Assembly (NCBI RefSeq): GCF_050896395.1
Contig: NZ_JBPBBA010000002.1
Coordinates: 186,001-250,000, forward strand
Length of the DNA: 64,000 bases
Direction of reading: 5' to 3'
From: Nioella aestuarii
GTDB lineage: Bacteria; Pseudomonadota; Alphaproteobacteria; Rhodobacterales; Rhodobacteraceae
How positions within the stretch are numbered: position 1 is the stretch's first letter; every line of letters begins with the position of its first letter. The notes under the pieces were generated by a model. It ran no database searches. It was not told the origin of the DNA and saw only the letters and a list, made by a program, of their open reading frames with translations. Both the position numbers and the translations under genes were made by a program. Below are positions 33,102-41,046 of this stretch, piece by piece.

Positions 33102-34388
33102 TCAGGGGGAGTCTGGGGGTGTTTCACGCTGGTCTGATGCCACAAGGGGCTCGGCCTCATCCTCACCTTCCTGAAGCGCGGCTGTTTCTGGCGTAGCGAT
33201 GCGGGCGGGCATACTGGCCTGGAAATCGCCTTTGTCGGCCTCGGCCACGGCGGCGCGGCGGCTGATCCGCCACAGCGTGAAGACGATCATCACCACATGC
33301 GCGGCAATGGTGGTCATGAACAGGCCGCGCGGGCCGAACGGATCCATGATGCGACCAGCAATCAGCGGACCGACGATGGCACCGATGCCGTAGACCATCA
33401 GCAAACCGCCCGATACCTGAATGGAGGTGCCCGGCGGTGCGTGGTCATTGGCATGGGCCACGATGATCGGATACATCGCGAAGATCGCCGCGCCGAAGAT
33501 GCTGGCCAGCACAAGGTTCAGGACCTGGCCTTCGGGTTGCAACACCGCAAAGGTGATATCGGCGGCAAGGGCCAGCATCGCTGTCACCACCAGCACTTTG
33601 CGCCGGTCCATGCGGTCCGAGAAGATCCCGAACGGGATCTGCGCCACCGCCCCCGCCAGGATGGGCAGGCTGGCAAAGAGCGCGATGGATGACAGGCCCA
33701 AGCCCACCCGGTCGGCATAGACGGCAGACAGTGTTCCGAATGCGCTGTTGGAGATCCCCACAAGGAACACCGCCACGACCGCAACGGGCGAGTTGTTCCA
33801 CAGCACCCTCAGATCCAGCCGGACCGTGGTCAGCGGCACCGGGCTTTGCGAGGTGGAGATCGCCGTGGGGATCAGCGCAAGGCAATAGACCATCGCGCCA
33901 AGCGCAAAGAACAGGAAGCCGGTGGCGTCGCCAAGCGCGATGACCATCTGGCCTGCGGTGCTGGCGGCAAGGTTGACCATGGAATAGATGGCGAAGATGC
34001 GGCCACGGGTCGTCGGTTCGGCCCTGTCGTTCAGCCAGCTTTCCACGATCATCGCGGCCCCGGCAAAGCTGAAGCCCGATACCGCGCGGGTCGGAATCCA
34101 GGCCCAGGCCTCGACCACCAGAGCCTGGCTGAGGATCGCGACGGAGGCGCAGGCGCACATGACGCCGAAGGTTCGGATGTGGCCGACCGACGCCACCAGC
34201 CTCGGGATATAGAGACAGCCAAGCACATATCCGATGGCCCAACCGGTGCCCAGAAAACCAAGCGCCGTGGCCGAGAAACCTTCCTCGGAGCCGCGCACTG
34301 GCAGGATGAGGCTATTGATGCCCCCGGCAAAAAGCAGAAGCGCAGAGCCAAGCAGAAGCGCGCTTATGGGGAGGAGCTGACGATACAT
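33102..34388 (-). CDS. MFS transporter, YcaD-like
   Basis: 428-residue permease with 12 predicted helices in two halves and a hydrophilic acidic tail (last 50 residues, EGEDEAEPLVASDQRETPP). Sequence features such as LGFLGTGWAIGYVLGCLYIP, AVSGFSFAGAAMIVESWLND and IPFGIFSDRMDRRKVLV place it with the YcaD/UMF-type MFS group, whose substrates are mostly unknown. Transcribed toward pheS. Divergent from the sulfotransferase-like gene over 201 bp. Confidence 0.9.
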   Translation of the reverse strand: MYRQLLPISALLLGSALLLFAGGINSLILPVRGSEEGFSATALGFLGTGWAIGYVLGCLYIPRLVASVGHIRTFGVMCACASVAILSQALVVEAWAWIPTRAVSGFSFAGAAMIVESWLNDRAEPTTRGRIFAIYSMVNLAASTAGQMVIALGDATGFLFFALGAMVYCLALIPTAISTSQSPVPLTTVRLDLRVLWNNSPVAVVAVFLVGISNSAFGTLSAVYADRVGLGLSSIALFASLPILAGAVAQIPFGIFSDRMDRRKVLVVTAMLALAADITFAVLQPEGQVLNLVLASIFGAAIFAMYPIIVAHANDHAPPGTSIQVSGGLLMVYGIGAIVGPLIAGRIMDPFGPRGLFMTTIAAHVVMIVFTLWRISRRAAVAEADKGDFQASMPARIATPETAALQEGEDEAEPLVASDQRETPPDSP

Positions 34389-34589
34389 GAGACCAAGACT
34401 ACGGAGAAAGCAGTGCGATGCAAAGCCGATGCGGCGCCGCTACACCCGCGCAGCCTACAGGGCAAGTCCCGCTGTCGCGGCCCGATAGGGGCAGATGCGC
34501 GCATTTCGTCAGCGGCATACGCTATCCGGTTGCGGGATAAACGGGATTGCCGCAAGATTCGGTCTGAGCAATTTCAGCCGGGAACGGGC

Positions 34590-35228
34590 ATGGACCCAAA
34601 GATCATCATTTGCGGCACGGGGCGGGCGGGGACGACACTTTTGGTGCGCATCCTGACCTCGGCAGGGATGGACACCGGGTTCAAGCCGCACCGCTTTAAG
34701 GGGGTTGAGGAAAACCTCGGGAAAGCGGGGTTGGAGAAGGTTGTGAAGCGGCACAAGGTGGATCAGCTTCCGCAGGTGGTCAAGGCGCCGCTGATTGTGG
34801 ATGTGTTGCCGCAATTGCTGAAAGAAAACTGGTTCGAGATCGGTCTCGCAATCATTCCAATACGCGACCTTGCTGCCGCGGCGGCCAGCCGAAAACAGGT
34901 CCACAGGCGCGCTATAGAAGCGGGGGAAGACCCCGCCATGGTGCCGGGGGGATTGTGGAAAACCGATGCCCCTGACAACCAGCATTGGGTACTGGCGGAA
35001 CAATTCTATCGCACTTTGGAACCGCTGGTCGCCGCAGAGGTGCCGGTGGTGACGATGTCCTTCCCGCGCTTTGCCGAGGATGTGGACTATTTCGATCGGA
35101 CGCTCGGCCCGGTACTGGAAACGCGCTTTGGTGTGGACCGCGAGCGGCTGCGCGCTGCCCACGCCAAGGAATGCAACCCGGCGCTGATCACGGGTGAGGC
35201 GGCCGTAACAGCGGAGGGCGGATCATGA
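34590..35228 (+). CDS. Sulfotransferase-like P-loop protein
   Basis: 212-residue protein starting MDPKIIICGTGRAGTTLLVR; the GxGRxGTT P-loop at residues 9-16 matches the PAPS-binding loop of sulfotransferases. IIPIRDLAAAAASRKQ in the middle is like the 3'-phosphate-binding strand and helix (RDPR-like). Acceptor unknown; some members of this group have nucleotide kinase-like roles. The frame is open far upstream, but that part is antisense to the MFS gene; ATG 34590 has GGAACGGG upstream. It overlaps the DUF1992 start by 4 bp. Confidence 0.75.
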   Translation: MDPKIIICGTGRAGTTLLVRILTSAGMDTGFKPHRFKGVEENLGKAGLEKVVKRHKVDQLPQVVKAPLIVDVLPQLLKENWFEIGLAIIPIRDLAAAAASRKQVHRRAIEAGEDPAMVPGGLWKTDAPDNQHWVLAEQFYRTLEPLVAAEVPVVTMSFPRFAEDVDYFDRTLGPVLETRFGVDRERLRAAHAKECNPALITGEAAVTAEGGS

Positions 35229-35545
35229 GATGGGACAAGCTGGCCGAGCAGCAGATCAAGAAGGCCGAGATGGAGGGCCAGTTCGACCGGCTCAAGGGTG
35301 CGGGCAAGCCGTTGAAGGCGGAGAGCGGGAACAGCGCCGATGCGGCGGGGTTTCGGATCATGCACGAGGCGGGCGTAGTTCCGCGAGAGATCGAGCTGCG
35401 CAAAGCGGTCGAGGCGTTGCGGGCGAAACTTCGAGACACACCAGAAGGGGCAGACCGGACGGCAATCATCAAGGAGCTTGCCGACGTTCAATTGCGGCTT
35501 GATATCGAGCAGGAAGCACGGCGCAAATACATGAATCTGGACTAG
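35225..35545 (+). CDS. DUF1992 (DnaJ subfamily C member 28-like) protein
   Basis: 106-residue helical protein with the DUF1992 hallmarks: DKLAEQQIKKAEMEGQFDRL, the GAGKPLK segment, and AEGFRIM-like AAGFRIMHEAGVVPREIELR. No J-domain. Function unknown; homologues are usually called DnaJ homologue 28 or YhdN. ATG 35225 overlaps the sulfotransferase-like gene by 4 bp, so the two are coupled. It marks the left edge of the AT-richer accessory patch. Confidence 0.88.
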   Translation: MRWDKLAEQQIKKAEMEGQFDRLKGAGKPLKAESGNSADAAGFRIMHEAGVVPREIELRKAVEALRAKLRDTPEGADRTAIIKELADVQLRLDIEQEARRKYMNLD

Positions 35546-35623
35546 TGTTCGGCACCGGACAAAAGATCCCCACTCTGCCCTCGGTGCCCCCCCGGTTGCT
35601 TTGACCAAAGCCAAGGAGGCAGT

Positions 35624-35638
35624 CATGCGGGACGAAGC
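35624..35638 (+). repeat. 15-bp direct repeat, left copy
   Basis: CATGCGGGACGAAGC, repeated exactly at 36707-36721. This copy follows AAGGAGGCAGT, a strong RBS placed before the ATG, but the frame stops after 17 codons. The two copies bracket the orphan membrane-protein gene and the clpB remnant. Confidence 0.5.
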
Positions 35639-35771
35639 TGCCAGCCGAACTAGTCATTTCATTACAGACCCTTGCTGAGTTGTCCGATCTGACTTTCGCT
35701 ATCATTGCGGCGACAAGATGAACTCTCTTTCCTCTGTGGGCTAGTATAACTAGGATTGGAAATGCCAGACC

Positions 35772-36347
35772 ATGTTGGTCACGCCCATTGGGAGCTTCAA
35801 ACTCGTGGACAGACGCGCACCCTTGAAGCCAGTGCAAAGAGCGATCCTATTGTCTGTCGCAATCGGCCTACCCGTCTGGTTTGTCTACGTTTTCTATTGG
35901 ATGCCACGGCTTAGCAGTCTTCCAAGAATGTTCTTCGTTCCTGGGCCTTTTAGCGCGGCACTCCTTTCACTGATTTTCGGGCTGGCGGTTTCGGCGATCC
36001 TAGTCCTTTTCATGGCGAACCGCCACCGAATGGGATCGGTTTTGAAACCCAACAGGGGCCGGCTGATTGTTGCAGCATTTCTGGGTCTTACCATGCACAT
36101 ATGGAATGCAGAGTTTATACCGATTGTTCCCATCCGCCTCGCGATTGCAGTGCTGCCGGAGTCTTTTTTGTTTTTTGTACTTTTTGTCGTTATCGGGGCG
36201 CTTCTCTCGATCCTTTGGTACATACCTTCTTGCCTGATTGTTTCAGGTGTCAGATCGAAACTATGGCGGGTAGCCTTGGTTGCCTTATTTTGGCTTGGAA
36301 CCGCAAGTGGTTGCATTTTGATCTTTGGAGTAACTGACCTCATTTAG
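35772..36347 (+). CDS. Orphan multi-pass membrane protein
   Basis: 191-residue protein, not recognised. About five hydrophobic helices are seen (near residues 22-43, 57-80, 94-113, 124-150 and 163-186; for example IAVLPESFLFFVLFVVIGAL). Cytoplasmic loops are short and basic (MANRHRMGSVLKPNRGR). Base composition is visibly more AT-rich than the neighbours, with T-runs inside the coding part, which suggests horizontal acquisition. ATG 35772 has only a weak upstream purine stretch. No neighbour gives a functional clue. Confidence 0.6.
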   Translation: MLVTPIGSFKLVDRRAPLKPVQRAILLSVAIGLPVWFVYVFYWMPRLSSLPRMFFVPGPFSAALLSLIFGLAVSAILVLFMANRHRMGSVLKPNRGRLIVAAFLGLTMHIWNAEFIPIVPIRLAIAVLPESFLFFVLFVVIGALLSILWYIPSCLIVSGVRSKLWRVALVALFWLGTASGCILIFGVTDLI

Positions 36348-36429
36348 TATTGTTGCGTCAATCTGCCGAAATCTTGGCCGAAAACACCAAACGATCAAAG
36401 TTTGTATTGGGCTCAAACCTGACGCTCGC

Positions 36430-36467
36430 AAAAAGACAAAATCCCCGCATCAGTGGGGCCTTTTCTT
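36430..36467. terminator. Weak hairpin, possible bidirectional terminator
   Basis: CCCC (36443-36446) and GGGG (36455-36458) around GCATCAGT, followed on the plus strand by CCTTTTCTT and on the minus strand by ATTTTGTCTTTTT. Could end the membrane-protein gene and, historically, clpB. Confidence 0.4.
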
Positions 36468-36493
36468 CGTAAGTACACCACGGCGCCATCCGG

Positions 36494-36620
36494 CTAGGGC
36501 CGGTTCGATGCTGAAACCCAATCGCCCACGATCAGCCCGTCGTCCCCGGCGCTGACATTCACCGTGTCGCCGTCCTTCACCTCTCCAACGAGCATCATTC
36601 CAGCCAATTGGTTCACATCA
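36494..36620 (-). pseudogene. clpB 3'-end remnant
   Basis: On the minus strand one frame reads NQLAGMMLVGEVKDGDTVNV followed by SAGDDGLIVGDWVSASNRP and a TAG stop. This matches the extreme C-terminus of the ClpB disaggregase (family pattern NPLAxxLLxGEVKDGDTVxVSxGxDGL), about 40 codons. Upstream of it no further ClpB homology or start is visible. It is therefore a degraded fragment, probably left by recombination; an intact clpB should be elsewhere in the genome. Confidence 0.7.
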
Positions 36621-36706
36621 GTTCCGGCCATCCCCAGATCGGCCCCCCGGACCAGACGCCGCCCGAGGTACCCACAAGTCCAGTCGCTCGATCAGAGAAT
36701 GATCGC

Positions 36707-36721
36707 CATGCGGGACGAAGC
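36707..36721 (+). repeat. 15-bp direct repeat, right copy
   Basis: CATGCGGGACGAAGC, identical to 35624-35638. Distance between copies is about 1.08 kb. Confidence 0.5.
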
Positions 36722-36813
36722 GGGCATCCCATTGATCGCAATGTGAGTGAGCGCCTTTTCGAAGATCAGGGTCTCTACTTGGTGATAGTCTTCAGAGACG
36801 GCGTTTGCTCGAG

Positions 36814-37521
36814 CTACTGTTGCTCGAGCCCGACTTCGTGCACGAGCCATTGGGTTGTGCCGTCTTCAAGTGCAAAGCCGACGACGAATTCCTCCTCAGA
36901 AATCCTGAAGACCTCCGCATAACCGCTCGGATGGTTCTCGCACCACAAAGCGGAAATCACTGGCTCATCTGGTGAACTTCCCAGTATCTGATGATTGACG
37001 CTAAGTGGCTCCGACCAACAGAAGAGCTCAGACGAAGCATCAATCACGATTATCTGGGCAGACCGGTTTTCGCCGAAAACATCAACGACCAGAGTCGATT
37101 GTGCATCTGTCGTCCAGCTGAAGAATTGTTTAGTCGTGTCGGCGTTCTCGGGATAAAACTCCACGTTGGGAAGGTCAGGTACCCACGTTGGAAAGATCTC
37201 CGCGAGGCAGATTCGCCGCGAAACATCGGCCAGGGCTAGCCGCTCAATTTCTCGCAGCTGGTGGATTGTCTCGATGGAAAGACGGTCAGCATATGCGTTC
37301 GCAACACAACTGCAGTATTGATCGAGCTCGTCAGATGCCCCGCCGAGCGTTGTTACCAGCCTCTCAGACCCAGTGTTCAACTGACATGCATCACCGAAAT
37401 TTCGAACGAATGACGCACGATCGCCCCCATGCAGTTGTGCGAAAACTGAGTACGGCTCACCAACCGCAATGGCGAACACTGATAGTGTAAGCGCTGATCT
37501 TCGGAGCAATTTCCAGCCCAT
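36814..37521 (-). CDS. Orphan secreted protein
   Basis: 235-residue protein, not recognised. N-terminal signal peptide (LLRRSALTLSVFAIAVGEPY SVFA, cleavage after FAQ near residue 29). Residues about 42-75 contain two to three closely spaced cysteines (GDACQLNTG, DQYCSCVANAYADRLS), a pattern found in small exported proteins with a CxC motif. The rest is probably beta-rich. ATG 37521 follows AGGTGAAG. AT-richer than surrounding genes; likely part of the acquired patch. No link to a neighbour. Confidence 0.6.
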   Translation of the reverse strand: MGWKLLRRSALTLSVFAIAVGEPYSVFAQLHGGDRASFVRNFGDACQLNTGSERLVTTLGGASDELDQYCSCVANAYADRLSIETIHQLREIERLALADVSRRICLAEIFPTWVPDLPNVEFYPENADTTKQFFSWTTDAQSTLVVDVFGENRSAQIIVIDASSELFCWSEPLSVNHQILGSSPDEPVISALWCENHPSGYAEVFRISEEEFVVGFALEDGTTQWLVHEVGLEQQ

Positions 37522-37693
37522 CACACTTCACCTATCTGAATTTCACGGACTGTTTTTACTAGACATAAATCCCGATTGGTTGGCACACATTGACTTGCGT
37601 GAATAAGAGAAGACTGCCCAGGGATACTGGACCCGTGTTGGATGCGCTGCTTCCATCGGGGAACCATGTGTCAGGTGGAGAACACTAGGCACC

Positions 37694-38233
37694 ATGCAAT
37701 TCACGACCGAATACCGTTCCCGGCAAGCGGCATTAGTGACGCTGTTCAGAGACACATTCGCAGTGTCCGAAGGGGCCGAGGAAGGGGCGGTGATCGGCGC
37801 TTTTGTGGAGCGGCTTCTAGGCGAGACATCGGCAGAGGATCTGAGGGTCTTTGCGGTACTGGATGGTGACACTCCAATCGGCTGCATCTGTTTTTCACGG
37901 CTGGACTACGCAGAAGATCCGCGCCGGGTCATGCTGCTGTCACCGGTCGCTGTGGCGACTGTTGCGCAAGGTAGTGGGCTCGGACAGGCACTGATCCGCC
38001 ATGGGCTGAATGTGCTGCGCGGAGAGGGAATAGATATAGCGATCACCTATGGAGACTCGGCCTACTATGGCAAAGTCGGGTTTCGGCCACTCACCGAAGA
38101 GATAGCGCGCGCTCCCTTGCCGCTAAGCCATCCGGAGGGTTGGATCGGCCAATCGCTGAAAAGCTCGGATGTCGGACCGCTGAAGGGCCCGTCACGCCCA
38201 GTGCCTGCCCTCGATGACCCTGCACTGTGGTAA
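37694..38233 (+). CDS. GNAT N-acetyltransferase, YhbS-like
   Basis: 179-residue acetyl-CoA-dependent acetyltransferase. The acetyl-CoA-binding motif A is LLSPVAVATVAQGSGLGQALIRHGL (Q/RxxGxG/A pattern QGSGLG near residue 98), and ITYGDSAYYGKVGFRP is the YhbS-type motif B. Substrate unknown. ATG 37694 has a weak RBS. Marks the right edge of the accessory patch; it converges with the SDR gene 6 bp away. Confidence 0.85.
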   Translation: MQFTTEYRSRQAALVTLFRDTFAVSEGAEEGAVIGAFVERLLGETSAEDLRVFAVLDGDTPIGCICFSRLDYAEDPRRVMLLSPVAVATVAQGSGLGQALIRHGLNVLRGEGIDIAITYGDSAYYGKVGFRPLTEEIARAPLPLSHPEGWIGQSLKSSDVGPLKGPSRPVPALDDPALW

Positions 38234-38239
38234 GGCCAG

Positions 38240-39259
38240 TTAGAGCCGCCCGATCCGCCTGAGTTCCGCGACCGTATCGCGAATGCTGTCCTCTGTGCTG
38301 ATTGTGGGCTGCCAGCCAAGAACATCCTTCGCACGCTGGTTCGATGAGGCAAAGTAGCGGCCCTTGTTCATCGCCACGAATTCGGGCGTGATCAGCGGCG
38401 GCGCCCCGATCATGCGGCTGATCATGCGGTTCATGGCGGGGGCCATGGGATACATGAACTGTGGCACAGTCATCAACGGGCGGCCGAGCTTGAGACCTTG
38501 GCCCCGCAGGATATCGATGATCTCGTCGAAACTGGGGAAGCGGTCGTTACACAGGATAAAGCGGCCAGACACATCCTGCTCGGCGGCGCGGATATGGCCA
38601 TCCACCACATCGCGCACATCGACAAAGGGCATGACCCCTTCGAAAGAGCCCATGCGCAGGGCGCCCTTGGCTATGGCCTCGACAAAATCGGTGGACTGGG
38701 TTGGCTTGTGAAAGGTGCCGCCGAAGATACCGGCGGGCAGGACGGCGACCATGTTGACGCCAAGCTCTTCCGCCAGGTCCCATGCGCGTTTTTCGGCAAG
38801 GGTTTTGGCGCGGATATACGCTACGCTCAGATCTTCGGTCCAGTCGATCTCGGTTTTCTTGTCTTCGGGAGAGGTGCCGAGCGGCAAAGTGACCGTCGAG
38901 GAGGTCATCACGACCTTGCGAACATTGCTGGCAGCGGCTGCCCGGATCGCGGCTATTGCCCCTTCCACCGCGTCGCGGACCATCTGTTCATCGGCACCGG
39001 GGCCGGAGGTCACATAGCGATAGGTCGCGGCAACATGGTAGAGCAGGTCAATCCCCTCGGTCGCAGCACGGAATGCGTCGGCATCCTGCACGTCGAGCGT
39101 CACGATATCCTTCACCCCAAGCGCCCGGAGCGGGCCGGTCTTGGCCGGATCCTTCGCATCACGCACCGAAACCCGCAGATCCGCCCCGCGCCTGACAAGC
39201 TCCTCCACCAGGTTGAACCCGACATGGCCATTGGCCCCTGTGACAAGAACCTTGCCCAT
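38240..39259 (-). CDS. NAD(P)-dependent epimerase/dihydroflavonol reductase-like SDR
   Basis: 339-residue extended short-chain dehydrogenase. The nucleotide-binding motif is TGANGHVGFNLVEEL (residues about 7-21, GxxGxxG); the active site Ser-Tyr-Lys is less canonical, with VMTSSTVTLPLG and SVAYIRAKTLAEKRAWD (Tyr-Ile-Arg-Ala-Lys, i.e. YxxxK). Resembles dihydroflavonol-4-reductase and hopanoid-associated sugar epimerases. Real substrate unknown. ATG 39259 has AAGGG upstream. Confidence 0.88.
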   Translation of the reverse strand: MGKVLVTGANGHVGFNLVEELVRRGADLRVSVRDAKDPAKTGPLRALGVKDIVTLDVQDADAFRAATEGIDLLYHVAATYRYVTSGPGADEQMVRDAVEGAIAAIRAAAASNVRKVVMTSSTVTLPLGTSPEDKKTEIDWTEDLSVAYIRAKTLAEKRAWDLAEELGVNMVAVLPAGIFGGTFHKPTQSTDFVEAIAKGALRMGSFEGVMPFVDVRDVVDGHIRAAEQDVSGRFILCNDRFPSFDEIIDILRGQGLKLGRPLMTVPQFMYPMAPAMNRMISRMIGAPPLITPEFVAMNKGRYFASSNQRAKDVLGWQPTISTEDSIRDTVAELRRIGRL

Positions 39260-39320
39260 GATGCGCCCTTTCCCTTGCAGTCGTAAGTGGCCAGTTTAGT
39301 GTCAGAAATCGGTGTCCTGC

Positions 39321-39359
39321 AAAGAAAAACCCCCGGCGGGATCGCACCTGCCGGGGGTT
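39321..39359 (-). terminator. Rho-independent terminator of rpmI-rplT
   Basis: On the minus strand GAACCCCCGGCAGG... ...GCCGGGGGTTTTTCTTT: 10-bp stem 39350-39359 with 39328-39337, followed by a T-rich run. Lies about 27 nt beyond the rplT stop. Confidence 0.92.
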
Positions 39360-39385
39360 CCTGTTGTTGAGCTGCGGTCCGGCTC

Positions 39386-39748
39386 TTAGGCCAGCGCGCC
39401 TTTCGCCTGTGCAACGATCGCACCGAAGGCTTCGGGCTCGTGCACGGCCAGATCGGCCAGAACCTTGCGGTCCACTTCGATGCCGGCCAGCGACAGGCCG
39501 TTAATGAAGCGCGAATAGGTCAGCGACTCGTCATGGCTGCGGACGGCGGCGTTGATGCGCTGGATCCACAGGGCGCGGAACTGACGCTTGCGGGCCTTAC
39601 GGTCGCGGGTCGCGTACTGGTTCGCCTTGTCGACGGCCTGCGTCGCGGTGCGGAAGTTGCGGCTGCGGGAACCGTAGTACCCTTTGGCGGCCTTGATGAC
39701 TTTCTTGTGACGGGCGTGAGTGGTCACGCCACCTTTGACTCGGGACAT
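39386..39748 (-). CDS. rplT: 50S ribosomal protein L20
   Basis: 120-residue basic ribosomal protein, needed for early 50S assembly. The start MSRVKGGVTTHARHKKVIKA and the GYYGSRSRNFRTATQAV segment are diagnostic. Second gene of the rpmI-rplT pair, 13 bp after rpmI, followed by a strong terminator. infC, often upstream in other bacteria, is not here. L20 autoregulation as in E. coli cannot be judged from this sequence. Confidence 0.99.
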   Translation of the reverse strand: MSRVKGGVTTHARHKKVIKAAKGYYGSRSRNFRTATQAVDKANQYATRDRKARKRQFRALWIQRINAAVRSHDESLTYSRFINGLSLAGIEVDRKVLADLAVHEPEAFGAIVAQAKGALA

Positions 39749-39761
39749 GGGTCAGGCCTCC

Positions 39762-39962
39762 TTAGCGTGCGTAGGGCATGTAACCCTTGACGATCTTCTC
39801 GTCAGGGGCGGACAGGATGGTGGTTCCCCGCGCGGTGCGGATGAACTTGGTGGTCCGTTTGATCATGCCGTGGCGCTTGCCAGCCTGGCCTGCTTTGACA
39901 CGGCCGGAAGCCGTGACCTTGAAGCGCTTCTTGGCGCTCGACTTGGTCTTCATCTTGGGCAT
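39762..39962 (-). CDS. rpmI: 50S ribosomal protein L35
   Basis: 66-residue basic protein of the large subunit: MPKMKTKSSAKKRFKVTASG, then KAGQAGKRHGMIKRTTKF. ATG 39962 has GGAGA 7 nt upstream; an upstream in-frame extension to 40025 is not part of L35. First gene of the rpmI-rplT unit. Confidence 0.99.
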   Translation of the reverse strand: MPKMKTKSSAKKRFKVTASGRVKAGQAGKRHGMIKRTTKFIRTARGTTILSAPDEKIVKGYMPYAR

Positions 39963-40082
39963 TTTCGTCTCCAGTTTATTGGCTACGTTCTGGCGCGACT
40001 CGGCATGCCTCTCGGCCGGCCGCACCGGTTGGAGCGCGCCGTATAGGATGGAATCACCCCCCTGTCCAGCTTGATTGCAAGA

Positions 40083-40697
40083 TCAGTTGCGGTGCCGCGC
40101 GCCCCTGACGGCCAGATACACCGCCGTGCCCAACAAGACTATAGGCGCAAAGAACGTCCCAAAGACAAACGCCGCCGCCGCAAGCGGCAGAACTGCCAGC
40201 CAATCCCGGTCGGGCGTGAGCGTTCGGATCGAGGCCACAAGGATCAGGCAGGATCCCAGAAACCCTAACAAAAAGAACTGACCATAAAAGTTCAGCCCGG
40301 CCCCCAGCACAATCAGCCAAGCCAGAAGCTGCACCAGTTCGAACGCGATCAACGCCAGCCCATAGGGCACCGTCATCCACAGTACCTCAGCCACCGTGAC
40401 CTGCGCCCGCAGGAAGTGCCGTGTTCCGATCAGAATGATCGAGGCCACGCCGAAGATCCTTGCTGTTTCCACGAAGGCCACGAAGTACACCGTCGCATCA
40501 CGCTTGCCGCCAGGTTCGAGAGTGTGCGGGAACGCGTATGGGCCATAGGCGAAGTCGATCACCACCATCACAAACGTCGCGGCACAGAGCGCCAGGACAC
40601 CGGCCTGAACACCCGGTGCCGTTTCCCGCATCCGCTCCAGCGCAGCCATCGGGCTTTGAAGGAATTGCGCGATCCCGCTGAGAGTGAGTGTGATCAT
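40083..40697 (-). CDS. Yip1-like multi-pass membrane protein
   Basis: 204-residue protein with about five to six helices (for example VLALCAATFVMVVIDFAYGP, YGLALIAFELVQLLAWLIVL, GQFFLLGFLGSCLILVASIR). The opening ITLTLSGIAQFLQSPMAALE and general layout resemble bacterial Yip1-domain proteins of unknown function. ATG 40697 with AGGG upstream is preferred to the longer frame from 40802. Downstream of the pyk cluster on the same strand, 118 bp from its neighbour. Confidence 0.7.
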   Translation of the reverse strand: MITLTLSGIAQFLQSPMAALERMRETAPGVQAGVLALCAATFVMVVIDFAYGPYAFPHTLEPGGKRDATVYFVAFVETARIFGVASIILIGTRHFLRAQVTVAEVLWMTVPYGLALIAFELVQLLAWLIVLGAGLNFYGQFFLLGFLGSCLILVASIRTLTPDRDWLAVLPLAAAAFVFGTFFAPIVLLGTAVYLAVRGARHRN

Positions 40698-40815
40698 GAC
40701 GCCCTGCCTTTCAAATCCGCTACCGATGACACGCAACAAAGTTTCCATGATGGAATGGCGGTCAATCTTGGAAGGAGGCAGGCCGTAAAATGACCAATCC
40801 AAGGCAGGTGTCGTA

Positions 40816-41046
40816 CTAGTTCAACATCCGCGGCAGGACAGAGATGAAGGCATCTGGCACTTCGCGCCAGCCTTGCGGGTCTTCGAGTGCCCAATAAGCA
40901 TAGACGAAGACCCCCACACCGGCGGCCAGCGCGCCAAGGGCGACGGTCGGAAACTCTCCGTCCGACCAGACCGACAGAGCCGAGGCGATCGAGAAGAGGA
41001 TCACCAGAGTGGACAGGGCCAGAAGGATATCAGGGCTCAGGTTCAT
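40816..41046 (-). CDS. Small two-helix membrane protein coupled to pyk
   Basis: 76-residue protein with two transmembrane helices (residues about 5-25 and 34-52) and a short polar tail (EDPQGWREVPDAFISVLPRM). Not recognised beyond being a conserved Rhodobacterales-type small protein. ATG 41046 overlaps the pyruvate kinase TGA by 4 bp, so it is translated with pyk. Confidence 0.75.
   Translation of the reverse strand: MNLSPDILLALSTLVILFSIASALSVWSDGEFPTVALGALAAGVGVFVYAYWALEDPQGWREVPDAFISVLPRMLN

Larger units (their letters stand above)
36348..36813. other. Gene-poor accessory gap with clpB remnant
   Basis: Between the two orphan genes. Holds a clpB 3' fragment (36494-36620), a weak hairpin (36443-36458) and the right copy of the 15-bp repeat. 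GCTCGAGC occurs twice near the end (36807-36830 region). No intact gene is supported. Confidence 0.6.

Noticed and set aside
33846..34589. Long N-terminal extension of the sulfotransferase-like frame
   Set aside because: It is antisense to the MFS transporter gene; the conserved P-loop start and an RBS place translation at 34590.
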